Below, piece by piece: positions 1-6,613 of a stretch of 6,613 nucleotides of DNA; positions within the stretch are counted from its first letter, which is position 1, and each line of letters starts with the position of its first letter. The stretch lies in NCBI GenBank assembly GCA_038234045.1, contig JBBSUX010000198.1, positions 1-6,613 on the forward strand, given 5' to 3'. Below the pieces are notes generated by a model that worked only from the letters and a program-made list of their open reading frames with translations, ran no database searches and was not told the DNA's origin. The translations under genes and the position numbers were made by a program. The stretch is from JBBSUX01 sp038234045 (GTDB taxonomy: Bacteria; Pseudomonadota; Gammaproteobacteria; Burkholderiales; Burkholderiaceae_C).

Positions 1-1035
1 CCTTTGCCGCTCGATACCGCAGCCAAGGACATCGACTTCATCGACGGTATGCACACGCTCGCTGCCAACGGCGATGTTGAGGCACAAACCGGCATCGGCG
101 TACACCTGTGGCTGGCGGGCCGCTCGATGGAAAAGCGCGCGTTCGTCAACGCCGACGGCGAGATGCTGCGGGTGCCGCAGCAGGGCCGCATCGTGCTGAC
201 CACCGAGATGGGCGTGCTGGATGTGCGGCCGGGCGAAATTGCGCTGATTCCTCGCGGAGTGGTGTTCAAGGTGGCGCTGCCCGATGGACTTTCCCGCGGC
301 TATGTCTGCGAGAACTACGGGGCGCAATTCCGGCTGCCGGAGCTGGGGCCGATCGGCTCCAATGGCCTGGCCAATGCGCGCGACTTCGTCGCACCGGTGG
401 CGGCCTACGAAGAAGATCCAGCAGGCGGCTCTGGCGCCGATACCGGCTACGAGATCATCAAGAAATTCTGTGGCCGCTTCTGGCAGGCGCAGGCATCGCA
501 CTCGCCATTTGATGTGGTGGCCTGGCATGGCAATTTGGCGCCGGTGAAATACGACACCGCCAACTTCATGGCGATCGGCTCCATCAGCTTCGATCATCCC
601 GATCCTTCGATCTTTACGGTGCTGACCTCGCCGTCGGACACGCCCGGCACGGCCAACTGCGATTTCGCGATCTTCCCGCCGCGCTGGCTGGTGATGGAAG
701 ACACGTTCAGGCCACCATGGTTCCACCGCAACTTGATGAGCGAATTCATGGGCCTCGTTTATGGCGAATACGACGCCAAACCCGGCGGCTTCAAACCCGG
801 TGGCGCATCGCTGCACAACAGCATGGTTCCGCATGGCCCTGACGACGAGGCCTTCGACAAGGCAAGCCAGGGTGACCTCACTCCGAGAAAGCTCGACAAC
901 ACGCTGGCCTTCATGTTCGAAAGCCGTTACCGCTTCATCCCGACCCGGTTTGCGCTCGAGCACCCGGCGTTCGACGCGAACTATGCCGATTGCTGGGCTG
1001 GGCTGAAGGATCAGTTTCCTGCGACCAAAACATAA
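1..1035 (+). CDS. hmgA: Homogentisate 1,2-dioxygenase, 5'-truncated by the window edge
   Basis: Cytoplasmic non-haem Fe(II) dioxygenase that opens the ring of homogentisate to give maleylacetoacetate in tyrosine/phenylalanine degradation. The frame is open from base 1, and 344 codons are visible before TAA at 1033-1035. By alignment to the remembered human enzyme (445 aa), about 93 N-terminal residues lie upstream, so no start is assigned; the TTG at 4 is not a credible start. The iron ligands are all present with exact family spacing: His at 724-726 and Glu at 742-744 in HRNLMSEF, and His at 832-834 in VPHGPD, matching human H335, E341 and H371. The catalytic His of FDHPDPSIF is at 595-597 (human H292). 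Other hallmarks are WHGN, IFPPRW and AFMFESRYRF near the C terminus. fahA follows after 58 bases on the same strand, so the two are probably one operon. Identification is essentially certain; only the 5' end is missing. Confidence 0.97.
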   Translation, partial: PLPLDTAAKDIDFIDGMHTLAANGDVEAQTGIGVHLWLAGRSMEKRAFVNADGEMLRVPQQGRIVLTTEMGVLDVRPGEIALIPRGVVFKVALPDGLSRGYVCENYGAQFRLPELGPIGSNGLANARDFVAPVAAYEEDPAGGSGADTGYEIIKKFCGRFWQAQASHSPFDVVAWHGNLAPVKYDTANFMAIGSISFDHPDPSIFTVLTSPSDTPGTANCDFAIFPPRWLVMEDTFRPPWFHRNLMSEFMGLVYGEYDAKPGGFKPGGASLHNSMVPHGPDDEAFDKASQGDLTPRKLDNTLAFMFESRYRFIPTRFALEHPAFDANYADCWAGLKDQFPATKT

Positions 1036-1093
1036 AGAGCAGCTCGCCTAAGGCGCCCTTCCGCACCTCCCCGTTTTTCTCAGGAATTCATCC

Positions 1094-2374
1094 ATGAGCA
1101 TCGCCTCTGTCGACTCTACCCACGAACCCAAACTGCGCAGCTGGGTTGCTTCAGCCAACGTTGAAGGTTGCGATTTTCCGATCCAGAACCTACCGTTCGG
1201 CCGTTTCTGCAAGGCATCGGAAAAGGACGATGCGGCGCGCATCGGGGTAGCCATTGGCGATCAGGTGCTCGACCTGAACGCGGCCGGCCTCATCGACGCC
1301 GCAGACATGAATGTGCTGATGGGCGCTCCCGCTGCCAAGCGGCGTGCGCTGCGTCAAAAGATCTCGCAGGCGCTGGCCGAGGGCAGCAACCAACGCAGCG
1401 CCATCGAGCCGCACTTCGTGGCGCAATCCGCCGTGCGAATGCTGCTGCCCTGCCGCATCGGCGATTACACCGACTTCTACACCGGCATTCACCACGCAAC
1501 AGCGGTCGGCAAATTGTTCCGTCCCGACCAGCCGCTCATGCCCAACTACAAGTGGGTACCGATCGGTTATCACGGGCGCAGCTCGTCCATCGGCGTTAGT
1601 GGCCAGCAATTCAAGCGACCGCAGGGCCAGACCAAGGGCCACGGCGATACGCCAAATTTCGGTCCCTCAAAGCGGATCGACTACGAGCTCGAACTCGGCT
1701 TCTACATTGCGGAAGGAAACGCAATGGGCAAGCCGATTCCTATCGACGAAGCCGAAGACCGGCTCTTTGGCGTCGGGCTGCTCAACGATTGGTCGGCGCG
1801 CGATCTGCAGGCTTGGGAATATCAGCCGCTCGGCCCGTTCCTTGCCAAGAACTTTGCCAGCACCGTTTCCCCCTGGATCGTGACGATGGAGGCGCTGGCG
1901 CCGTTTCGCGCTCCTTTCACTCGGGCAGAAGGCGACCCGCAGCCCCTGCCTTATCTGGACGGCGCTGCCAACCGCAAACGCGGCGCACTCGCGATCACAC
2001 TGGAGGTTTGGTTGCAGACCTCTGCCATGCGCGATGCGGGCAAGCCCGCCGTGCGCCTGACGCGCGGGCAAACCGCACGCGCAGCTTATTGGACCGCCGC
2101 GCAACTGGTCGCGCACCACACCGTCAACGGTTGCAATTTGCAGCCGGGTGATTTGCTGGGCTCGGGCACGCTTTCGGGCGCCGATCCGCAAGAGGCCGGA
2201 TCGCTGCTGGAGCTGACTTCCGGCGGCAAGACGCCCATCACACTGGCCAACGGCGAGCAGCGGACTTTTCTGCAGGACGGCGACACGCTGACGCTACGCG
2301 GCTTTTGTGAAGCCGCTGGAGCGGTGCGTATCGGGCTGGGCGAGTGTGCGGGCACCGTCATCAGCGCTGGCTGA
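1094..2374 (+). CDS. fahA: Fumarylacetoacetase (fumarylacetoacetate hydrolase)
   Basis: Cytoplasmic hydrolase that splits fumarylacetoacetate into fumarate and acetoacetate, the last step of the homogentisate pathway. It is 426 aa, normal full length for the two-domain eukaryote-like FAH. The N-terminal domain covers about residues 1-118 and the catalytic FAH domain about 120-420. Metal ligands and active-site residues known from mammalian FAH are recognisable: Asp127, Tyr129 and the general base His134 in DYTDFYTGIHHAT, Glu198 and Glu200 in DYELEL, Asp232 in NDWSARD, and Lys252 in GPFLAKNF. GYHGRSSS and HHTVNGCNLQPGDLLGSGT are also typical. The ATG start is supported by AGGA about 8 bases upstream (caggaattcatcc-ATG). 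It probably forms an operon with hmgA. No maleylacetoacetate isomerase gene follows: a regulator on the opposite strand comes next. Confidence 0.97.
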   Translation: MSIASVDSTHEPKLRSWVASANVEGCDFPIQNLPFGRFCKASEKDDAARIGVAIGDQVLDLNAAGLIDAADMNVLMGAPAAKRRALRQKISQALAEGSNQRSAIEPHFVAQSAVRMLLPCRIGDYTDFYTGIHHATAVGKLFRPDQPLMPNYKWVPIGYHGRSSSIGVSGQQFKRPQGQTKGHGDTPNFGPSKRIDYELELGFYIAEGNAMGKPIPIDEAEDRLFGVGLLNDWSARDLQAWEYQPLGPFLAKNFASTVSPWIVTMEALAPFRAPFTRAEGDPQPLPYLDGAANRKRGALAITLEVWLQTSAMRDAGKPAVRLTRGQTARAAYWTAAQLVAHHTVNGCNLQPGDLLGSGTLSGADPQEAGSLLELTSGGKTPITLANGEQRTFLQDGDTLTLRGFCEAAGAVRIGLGECAGTVISAG

Positions 2375-2513
2375 TTCGATCCGCACATCCAAATAAATAT
2401 TGGTCAAATACGCCTCTAGCGCAATATACGTAAGCGCAACTAGCTACATATAGATGAGCTAAATGCGTCCTTGCGCTCCAAGCCGTCCGCAGGCGAATTC
2501 ACCTGCCAACACA
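2375..2513. other. AT-richer gap between converging genes
   Basis: This 139-base stretch separates the ends of fahA and the NhaR-like gene. About 2388-2465 is clearly richer in A and T than the flanking genes. It contains a short direct repeat AGCGCAA (2418-2424 and 2433-2439) and an imperfect hairpin at 2442-2460 (AGCT-a-CAT / ATG-AGCT). I see no coding frame, no RNA gene and no hairpin followed by a T run, so a classical intrinsic terminator is not evident for either gene. Confidence 0.5.
2489..2506. repeat. 18 bp near-palindrome centred on GAATTC
   Basis: The sequence GCAGGcGAATTCaCCTGC is symmetric except for one mismatched pair. It lies 7 bases beyond the stop codon of the minus-strand regulator and could form a hairpin in its transcript (stem GCAGG/CCTGC, 8-base loop). 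No T tract follows on either strand, so terminator function is uncertain. A protein-binding dyad is the alternative. Confidence 0.4.
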
Positions 2514-3392
2514 TCAAGACATCAGTATCTTCTGCACCAGCGGATGCATCACCTTGCGCTCGGTGCTGATGGCGTAGTAGTGCTCCAGCACGCCTTCGCA
2601 CGGACCTATGAGCCGCACCCGGCTGCGTTGCAGCAAATCCTGCTGCGCCTGCAGCGTCGCCGGAAACACGCCAAGACCGGTTGCGCCAAAGGTTTCCAGC
2701 AAGGCACTGTCTTCGAACTCGCCCACCACCCGCGGCCGAAGGTTGTGCTGGACAAACCATTTGTCGATCGGGATTCGCACCACTGAATGCGTGGTGGGCA
2801 GCAGCACCGGTACATCCTGCAGTGAAGCCGGAAAAGTAGTCTGTGCCAGAGCCCACCAATGCTCCGTTCCATACCAACCCATCGGCCAGGAACCAAGCGA
2901 ATGGTTGTGCACCTTGAGTCTCGGATTCGACGGGGCTTGATGGTCGGTCAGCACCACATCGAGCCGGTGTAGCGCCAGATCCGCCAGCAGATCAGGCATT
3001 TCGCCCTCGTGGCAGACAAGGCGCAAGTTGGGTGTCGCCAGAATCGGCAGCAACAAGCGCTGAACCTCGAGCTTGGGCAGACCGTCTGCGATTCCAACTG
3101 CCAGCCGGATGAAGGAAGTGTCGGCAGCGGCGAGTACTTGCGCCGGGAGCGCCTCGCCCAGCTGAAAGATCTGCTCGGCCTGCTGCAGGGCGACCACTCC
3201 GGCATCCGTCAGCACCAGACCGCGCCCCTCGGGCTTGAGCAACTGGCAACCCAGATCGCGCTCCAGTTCCCGCACCTGCGCGCTCACGGTCTGCACTGCC
3301 ATGTCGAGCCGTGCCGCAGCGCGCGACATTCCGCCCTCTTTGGCCACCACCCAGAAGTAGTACAGATGCCGGTAGTTGAACGAAGGATTCAT
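2514..3392 (-). CDS. LysR-family transcriptional regulator, NhaR-like
   Basis: DNA-binding regulator of 292 aa, close to NhaR length (about 300). The N terminus NYRHLYYFWVVAKEG is the NhaR signature (E. coli NhaR has NYNHLYYFWHVYKEG from memory), followed by the winged helix-turn-helix at about residues 21-45 (GGMSRAAARLDMAVQTVSAQ). The effector domain runs from about 90 to 290; GEFEDSALLETFGATGLGVF and VLEHYYAIS..R.VMHPLVQKI also match NhaR-type proteins. E. coli NhaR senses Na+ and activates the nhaA antiporter. No antiporter gene is present here, so the ligand and targets are unknown. The gene diverges from yccA across a 122-base gap that holds a LysR-type dyad, making yccA and its own promoter the likeliest targets. 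It converges on fahA, so a role in homogentisate control is possible but less supported. The ATG gives a typical family N terminus; only a weak ribosome site precedes it. Confidence 0.88.
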   Translation of the reverse strand: MNPSFNYRHLYYFWVVAKEGGMSRAAARLDMAVQTVSAQVRELERDLGCQLLKPEGRGLVLTDAGVVALQQAEQIFQLGEALPAQVLAAADTSFIRLAVGIADGLPKLEVQRLLLPILATPNLRLVCHEGEMPDLLADLALHRLDVVLTDHQAPSNPRLKVHNHSLGSWPMGWYGTEHWWALAQTTFPASLQDVPVLLPTTHSVVRIPIDKWFVQHNLRPRVVGEFEDSALLETFGATGLGVFPATLQAQQDLLQRSRVRLIGPCEGVLEHYYAISTERKVMHPLVQKILMS

Positions 3393-3439
3393 CTTCAGCT
3401 TTTACGGGATTCAGACTCAGTAATTCTCTTATTTTTCCG

Positions 3440-3460
3440 AAGATATTAAACCCGTATCTT
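3440..3460. promoter_or_regulatory. Predicted LysR-type operator between the NhaR-like gene and yccA
   Basis: A 21 bp dyad with perfect 6 bp arms, AAGATA (3440-3445) and TATCTT (3455-3460). Within it, GAT-N11-ATC (3442-3458) fits the LysR box T-N11-A with T at 3444 and A at 3456. It sits 47 bp from the start of the regulator gene and 54 bp from the yccA start, a usual position for a site serving a divergent pair. TATTAA at 3444-3449 inside the dyad could be a -10 element for yccA, but no good -35 is visible. A second spaced inverted pair, TACGGG (3403-3408) and CCCGTA (3451-3456), overlaps the right arm. Confidence 0.6.
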
Positions 3461-3514
3461 TGCGGTTCCGGCAGCCTGCGCTGCCTCTACTTTTCTTCAA
3501 GGAAAGCCAAGCAC

Positions 3515-4195
3515 ATGAATCCCTACCTCTCCCCAGTCGGCACGAGCGGCGACATTCGCCACTCGGGCACTTCAGCCACTCAAAAAGTGCTCCGCAACAC
3601 CTACGCGCTGCTATCGATGACCTTGCTGTTCAGCGCCGCGGTGGCTGCTGGTGCAGTTGCGCTTCGCTTGCCCAGTCCGGGCCTGGTGGTGACATTGGTG
3701 GGCTATTTCGGACTGCTGTTTCTGGTGCACAAGGTTCAGAACCGCGCGGCAGCAATTCCCGCAGTTTTTGCGCTGACCGGCTTCATGGGCTACACACTCG
3801 GCCCTATTCTTTCGGCTCATCTCGCGCTCCCCGGCGGCGGACAGACCATTGCGCTGGCTCTGGCTGCTACGGGCGCCACGTTTCTTGCGCTGTCGGCCTA
3901 TGTCCTGACGACCAAACGTGATTTCAGTTTCATGGGCGGCTTCCTGTTCGCAGGCATGGTCATCGCGATCCTCTGCGGAATAGCGGCCATGTTCATGCAA
4001 ATGCCGGCGCTTGGCCTGGCGGTCTCGGCCATGGTGGCGCTGCTGTCGGCCGGCCTGATCCTTTTCGAGACCAGCCGCATCGTCAACGGTGGCGAAACCA
4101 ACTACGTCATGGCGACGGTTGGCTTGTTCGTTTCGCTCTTCAATCTTTTCACGAGCCTGTTGAGCCTGTTCGGTTTTGGCGGCAGCGACGACTAA
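3515..4195 (+). CDS. yccA: YccA-type Bax inhibitor-1 family inner-membrane protein
   Basis: Integral membrane protein of 226 aa (E. coli YccA is 219). In E. coli, YccA is a substrate and modulator of the membrane protease FtsH, and the wider Bax inhibitor-1/TMBIM family includes calcium-leak channels. Seven hydrophobic segments are visible at about residues 31-50, 55-72, 80-100, 109-131, 139-160, 164-184 and 198-220, after a soluble N terminus. Family blocks include TQKVLRNTYALLS, LPSPGLVVTLVG, GFMGYTLGPIL, SAYVLTTKRDFSFMGG and LFETSRIVNGGETNY (182-197), all close to remembered YccA. As in E. coli YccA, the two aspartates of the pH sensor in Bacillus YetJ appear as Glu (in FETS) and Val (in GLFVSLFN), so channel gating like YetJ should not be assumed. 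The ATG is preceded by AAGGAA (3499-3504). It diverges from an NhaR-like regulator and is followed by a small secreted protein 37 bases downstream. Confidence 0.92.
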   Translation: MNPYLSPVGTSGDIRHSGTSATQKVLRNTYALLSMTLLFSAAVAAGAVALRLPSPGLVVTLVGYFGLLFLVHKVQNRAAAIPAVFALTGFMGYTLGPILSAHLALPGGGQTIALALAATGATFLALSAYVLTTKRDFSFMGGFLFAGMVIAILCGIAAMFMQMPALGLAVSAMVALLSAGLILFETSRIVNGGETNYVMATVGLFVSLFNLFTSLLSLFGFGGSDD

Positions 4196-4232
4196 CGCCC
4201 GCCTTTTCATCCACACCTTTATCTTTATCTTC

Positions 4233-4727
4233 ATGACCAGAAACATCGCCTCCCTGCCTGTATCCAGCCATTCGTTTCGTACCAACGCCACGGCGGTGAT
4301 TGCCATCACCATCGCCTCATTGGTGGCGCCATCGCTTGCCCATGCCAAGCGCTTTGGCAGCCGATCGGCACCCGCCCGCATGAGCAAGGCACCAGCGCCC
4401 TCCCCAGCCCCAGCCGTGGCGCCCAAAGCCCAAGCGGCTTCGCCAGCGGCGGCCGCAGCGCCCGCAGCCAGTGCTGCCAGTGCTGCCAGCGCACCCACCC
4501 GCGCCGCGGCAGGCTCAGGTCTGATGGGAACGATGGGCGCTGTTGCAGTCGGTAGCGTCGTCGGTTCGATGGCCGGCAATGCCATGGCAGGCAACATGTC
4601 GTCGGGAATGGCGGCCAAGGAGAAGGAAGCCCAGGCGCTCGCTGCCGAAAAGGAAGCCACCGAGCTGCAGAAAAAAGCGGACGATGCAAAAGCCAAAGCG
4701 AGCGCAGCCCGCGCTGCCGTTCAATAA
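4233..4727 (+). CDS. Small secreted Ala/Pro-rich protein with glycine zipper and charged helical tail
   Basis: Function unknown. It is 164 aa from the ATG at 4233. An upstream in-frame TTG at 4176 would overlap yccA and spoil the signal peptide, so I reject it. No ribosome site is obvious before the chosen ATG. Visible parts: a long Sec signal peptide, residues 1-38, with hydrophobic core 19-35 and cleavage after AHA; a short basic segment, KRFGSRSAPARMSK (39-52); a low-complexity Ala/Pro/Ser linker (53-93); a glycine zipper, 94-120, beginning GSGLMGTMGAVAVGSVVG, long enough to insert in or associate with a membrane; and an Ala/Lys/Glu helical tail (127-164) likely to form a coiled coil. The basic start KRFG and Ala/Pro linker also recall the N terminus of Tim44-like bacterial proteins, but no Tim44 domain follows. 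The zipper resembles that of mitochondrial CHCHD2/CHCHD10. There are no cysteines. Probably periplasmic or membrane-associated, and probably cotranscribed with yccA. Confidence 0.75.
   Translation: MTRNIASLPVSSHSFRTNATAVIAITIASLVAPSLAHAKRFGSRSAPARMSKAPAPSPAPAVAPKAQAASPAAAAAPAASAASAASAPTRAAAGSGLMGTMGAVAVGSVVGSMAGNAMAGNMSSGMAAKEKEAQALAAEKEATELQKKADDAKAKASAARAAVQ
4467..4493 (+). repeat. Short 9 bp tandem repeat inside the Ala/Pro linker
   Basis: Three in-frame copies of GCCAGTGCT (the third degenerate, GCCAGCGCA) encode Ala-Ser-Ala three times. Such a unit can expand or shrink by slippage without shifting the frame, so linker length may vary between strains. Confidence 0.7.
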
Positions 4728-4730
4728 GCG

Positions 4731-4794
4731 GTTGCCGCCTGAGGCGCAGGACGAGTCGGATCCATCGGCGCGGTCCCCGCATCCGGGCGGCAAC
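4731..4794. repeat. Inverted repeat enclosing nested hairpins between converging genes
   Basis: Perfect 9 bp arms GTTGCCGCC (4731-4739) and GGCGGCAAC (4786-4794) enclose 46 bases with further pairing: CGGAT (4757-4761) with ATCCG (4781-4785), GCGG (4770-4773) with CCGC (4777-4780), and a local CGCC-TGA-GGCG overlapping the left arm. It starts 3 bases after the stop of the secreted-protein gene and ends 27 bases from the stop of the minus-strand LysR gene. It may be a two-way terminator or an mRNA 3'-end stabiliser. It lacks a T run, so intrinsic termination is unproven. Confidence 0.5.
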
Positions 4795-4821
4795 TAGCTG
4801 TCGTTGTGAATGGGAGCCGCG

Positions 4822-5730
4822 TCAGGCCGCCCTGCTCCACCAGTGCGCGCCAAACTGACTGCGCAGCCATCCAGTGAAGCTGCTGACCTTCGTAGGCACC
4901 CATCGCGGCGACGGATACACGGCGTGGATCTCCTGCGCCGGCAGTGCCCAGTCGGCCAGCACCACCCGCACCACCTCAGCCTTCAACGAAGCATCAGCGA
5001 CATAGCACGGCAGCGTTGCGATGCCCATGCCTTCACGTGCCGCTGCCAATAATGCCGACAGATTGTTCGAGCGCAGGAAGCCCTGCACCTCCACCGTCTG
5101 TGCCACGCCATGTGGCCCGGTGAAATGCCAGCGCGCATCGCCCTGTACGCTGCTGTAGATGAGCGCGTCATGCGCTGCAAGATCGGCAGGCGCCTGCGGT
5201 ACACCGCGTGCGTGAAGGTAAGCCGGCGCTCCCACCGTCACCCACGGGTTCAGGCCCAGGTATTGCGCACCGAGGCTGCTATCAGCCAGGCGCCCCATCC
5301 GCACCGCCACATCCACGCCCTGCTCCACCAGATCGACATAGCGGTCATCAAAGCTCAGTTCCACGCGCAGGCGCGGATGCTGTTGCATAAAGCGCAACAC
5401 CAGCGGAACCAGAACGCGTCGCCCGAAGGCGACAGAGGTGCCGACGCGCAGGACGCCCTGTACCTCGGATTGCAGCAGCGATGCGGCGGATTCCGCCTCT
5501 TGGACATGGTGGGCCACCACCTTGCATTTTTCGTAATAGAGCGCGCCGATTTCGGTCGCTGTCACACCGTGGGTAGAGCGGTGCAATAGCCGCGCGCCCA
5601 CCTGCTTTTCCAGCAGCGCGATCTGCTTGGTGGCCGATGGTTGCCCGATGCCGCAGTCGATAGCGGCCTTGCTGAAGGAGCCCAGGTCGACCACCCGGAC
5701 GAAAAGCTGCATGGCTTGAAAACGGTCCAT
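4822..5730 (-). CDS. LysR-family transcriptional regulator divergent from gcl
   Basis: DNA-binding regulator, 302 aa from the chosen ATG at 5730. The frame extends to a TTG at 5760, but the classic opening MDRFQAMQLFVRVVDLGSFSKAA at the internal ATG is the normal start for this subgroup. Neither start has a well-spaced ribosome site. The winged helix-turn-helix occupies about residues 18-45 (GSFSKAAIDCGIGQPSATKQ), followed by the linker helix and a periplasmic-binding-protein-like effector domain (about 91-295) with VLRVGTSVAFGRRVLVP, VDVAVRMGRL and GMGIATLPCYVA. The protein belongs to the CrgA/AaeR-like LysR group by its look; the ligand cannot be read from the sequence. It is transcribed away from gcl across a gap holding a LysR-type dyad, so control of gcl and its own expression is the simplest inference, with a glyoxylate-related or upstream metabolite as a possible effector. 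Confidence 0.92.
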   Translation of the reverse strand: MDRFQAMQLFVRVVDLGSFSKAAIDCGIGQPSATKQIALLEKQVGARLLHRSTHGVTATEIGALYYEKCKVVAHHVQEAESAASLLQSEVQGVLRVGTSVAFGRRVLVPLVLRFMQQHPRLRVELSFDDRYVDLVEQGVDVAVRMGRLADSSLGAQYLGLNPWVTVGAPAYLHARGVPQAPADLAAHDALIYSSVQGDARWHFTGPHGVAQTVEVQGFLRSNNLSALLAAAREGMGIATLPCYVADASLKAEVVRVVLADWALPAQEIHAVYPSPRWVPTKVSSFTGWLRSQFGAHWWSRAA

Positions 5731-5776
5731 GCGCGCAGTGGGCCACAAGCTCAGCGCCAAGGCTCCGTTTTCCAGC

Positions 5777-5793
5777 TATTCCGTGGGGGAATA
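5777..5793. promoter_or_regulatory. Predicted LysR-type operator in the LysR-gcl gap
   Basis: A perfect 17 bp dyad, TATTCC-GTGGG-GGAATA, with T at 5779 and A at 5791 giving the LysR consensus T-N11-A. It lies 46 bp upstream of the regulator ATG and 86 bp upstream of the gcl ATG, so it would sit upstream of a gcl promoter, as expected for activation, while overlapping the regulator's own promoter region. A possible gcl -35 (TTTACA, 5821-5826) is present, but the matching -10 is weak. Confidence 0.65.
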
Positions 5794-5866
5794 AACGTAA
5801 TGCCGCGGCGGGGCGTTCCCTTTACACGGCAACACGCAGAGCATCAGACCATCAATCCAAAACCCC

Positions 5867-5872
5867 GAGGAG
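5867..5872 (+). promoter_or_regulatory. Strong ribosome binding site of gcl
   Basis: GAGGAG lies 7 bases before the ATG at 5880. It fixes the gcl start and is the strongest Shine-Dalgarno match in the window. Confidence 0.8.
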
Positions 5873-5879
5873 CAACACG

Positions 5880-6613
<734 letters not shown>

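Noticed and set aside
4176..4232. TTG-initiated extension of the secreted protein
   Set aside because: It would overlap the end of yccA and put a second hydrophobic stretch before the signal peptide; the ATG at 4233 gives a normal Sec signal with AHA cleavage.
3611..4696. 361-codon open frame on the minus strand across yccA and the secreted-protein gene
   Set aside because: It is opposite two well-supported genes, its composition (Ala-rich, then Arg/Gln/His-rich) is that of a frame shadow in GC-rich DNA, and it has no recognisable domain.
5731..5760. TTG-initiated 10-residue extension of the second LysR regulator
   Set aside because: The ATG at 5730 starts exactly at the conserved MDRFQAM opening; the GGAG near the TTG is too close to it for normal initiation.

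Overview
This 6.6 kb window is GC-rich and densely coded. It looks like part of a betaproteobacterial chromosome, most likely Burkholderiales. That placement is an inference from protein similarity recalled from memory and from gene style, because there is no rRNA or other marker gene here. The window starts inside one gene and ends inside another, so it is probably a fragment or a short contig.

Layout. (1) Positions 1-2374, plus strand: the end of homogentisate 1,2-dioxygenase (hmgA), then complete fumarylacetoacetase (fahA). These are the ring-opening and final hydrolytic steps of tyrosine/phenylalanine breakdown through homogentisate. The isomerase that acts between them (maiA) is not in the window. 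(2) Positions 2375-2513: an AT-richer gap between converging genes, with a near-palindrome around GAATTC. (3) Positions 2514-4727: an NhaR-like LysR regulator on the minus strand, divergent from yccA (Bax inhibitor-1 family membrane protein, FtsH modulator type), which is followed by a small secreted Ala/Pro-rich protein with a glycine zipper and a charged helical tail. The divergent gap holds a clear LysR-type dyad (GAT-N11-ATC). (4) Positions 4728-4821: a convergent gap with a perfect 9 bp inverted repeat enclosing smaller hairpins. (5) Positions 4822-6613: a second LysR regulator on the minus strand, divergent from glyoxylate carboligase (gcl), again with a perfect dyad containing a T-N11-A box. 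The gcl reading frame stays open to the window end, but its last 40 or so codons no longer resemble the family.

How it works together: there are three metabolic or physiological blocks (homogentisate catabolism; a membrane-protein quality-control pair; glyoxylate assimilation through tartronate semialdehyde). The last two each have a divergent LysR gene and a probable operator. The most interesting points are the small secreted protein beside yccA, whose glycine-zipper segment resembles mitochondrial CHCHD2/CHCHD10/Mix17, the two well-formed LysR operators, and the abrupt loss of gcl similarity near 6489.
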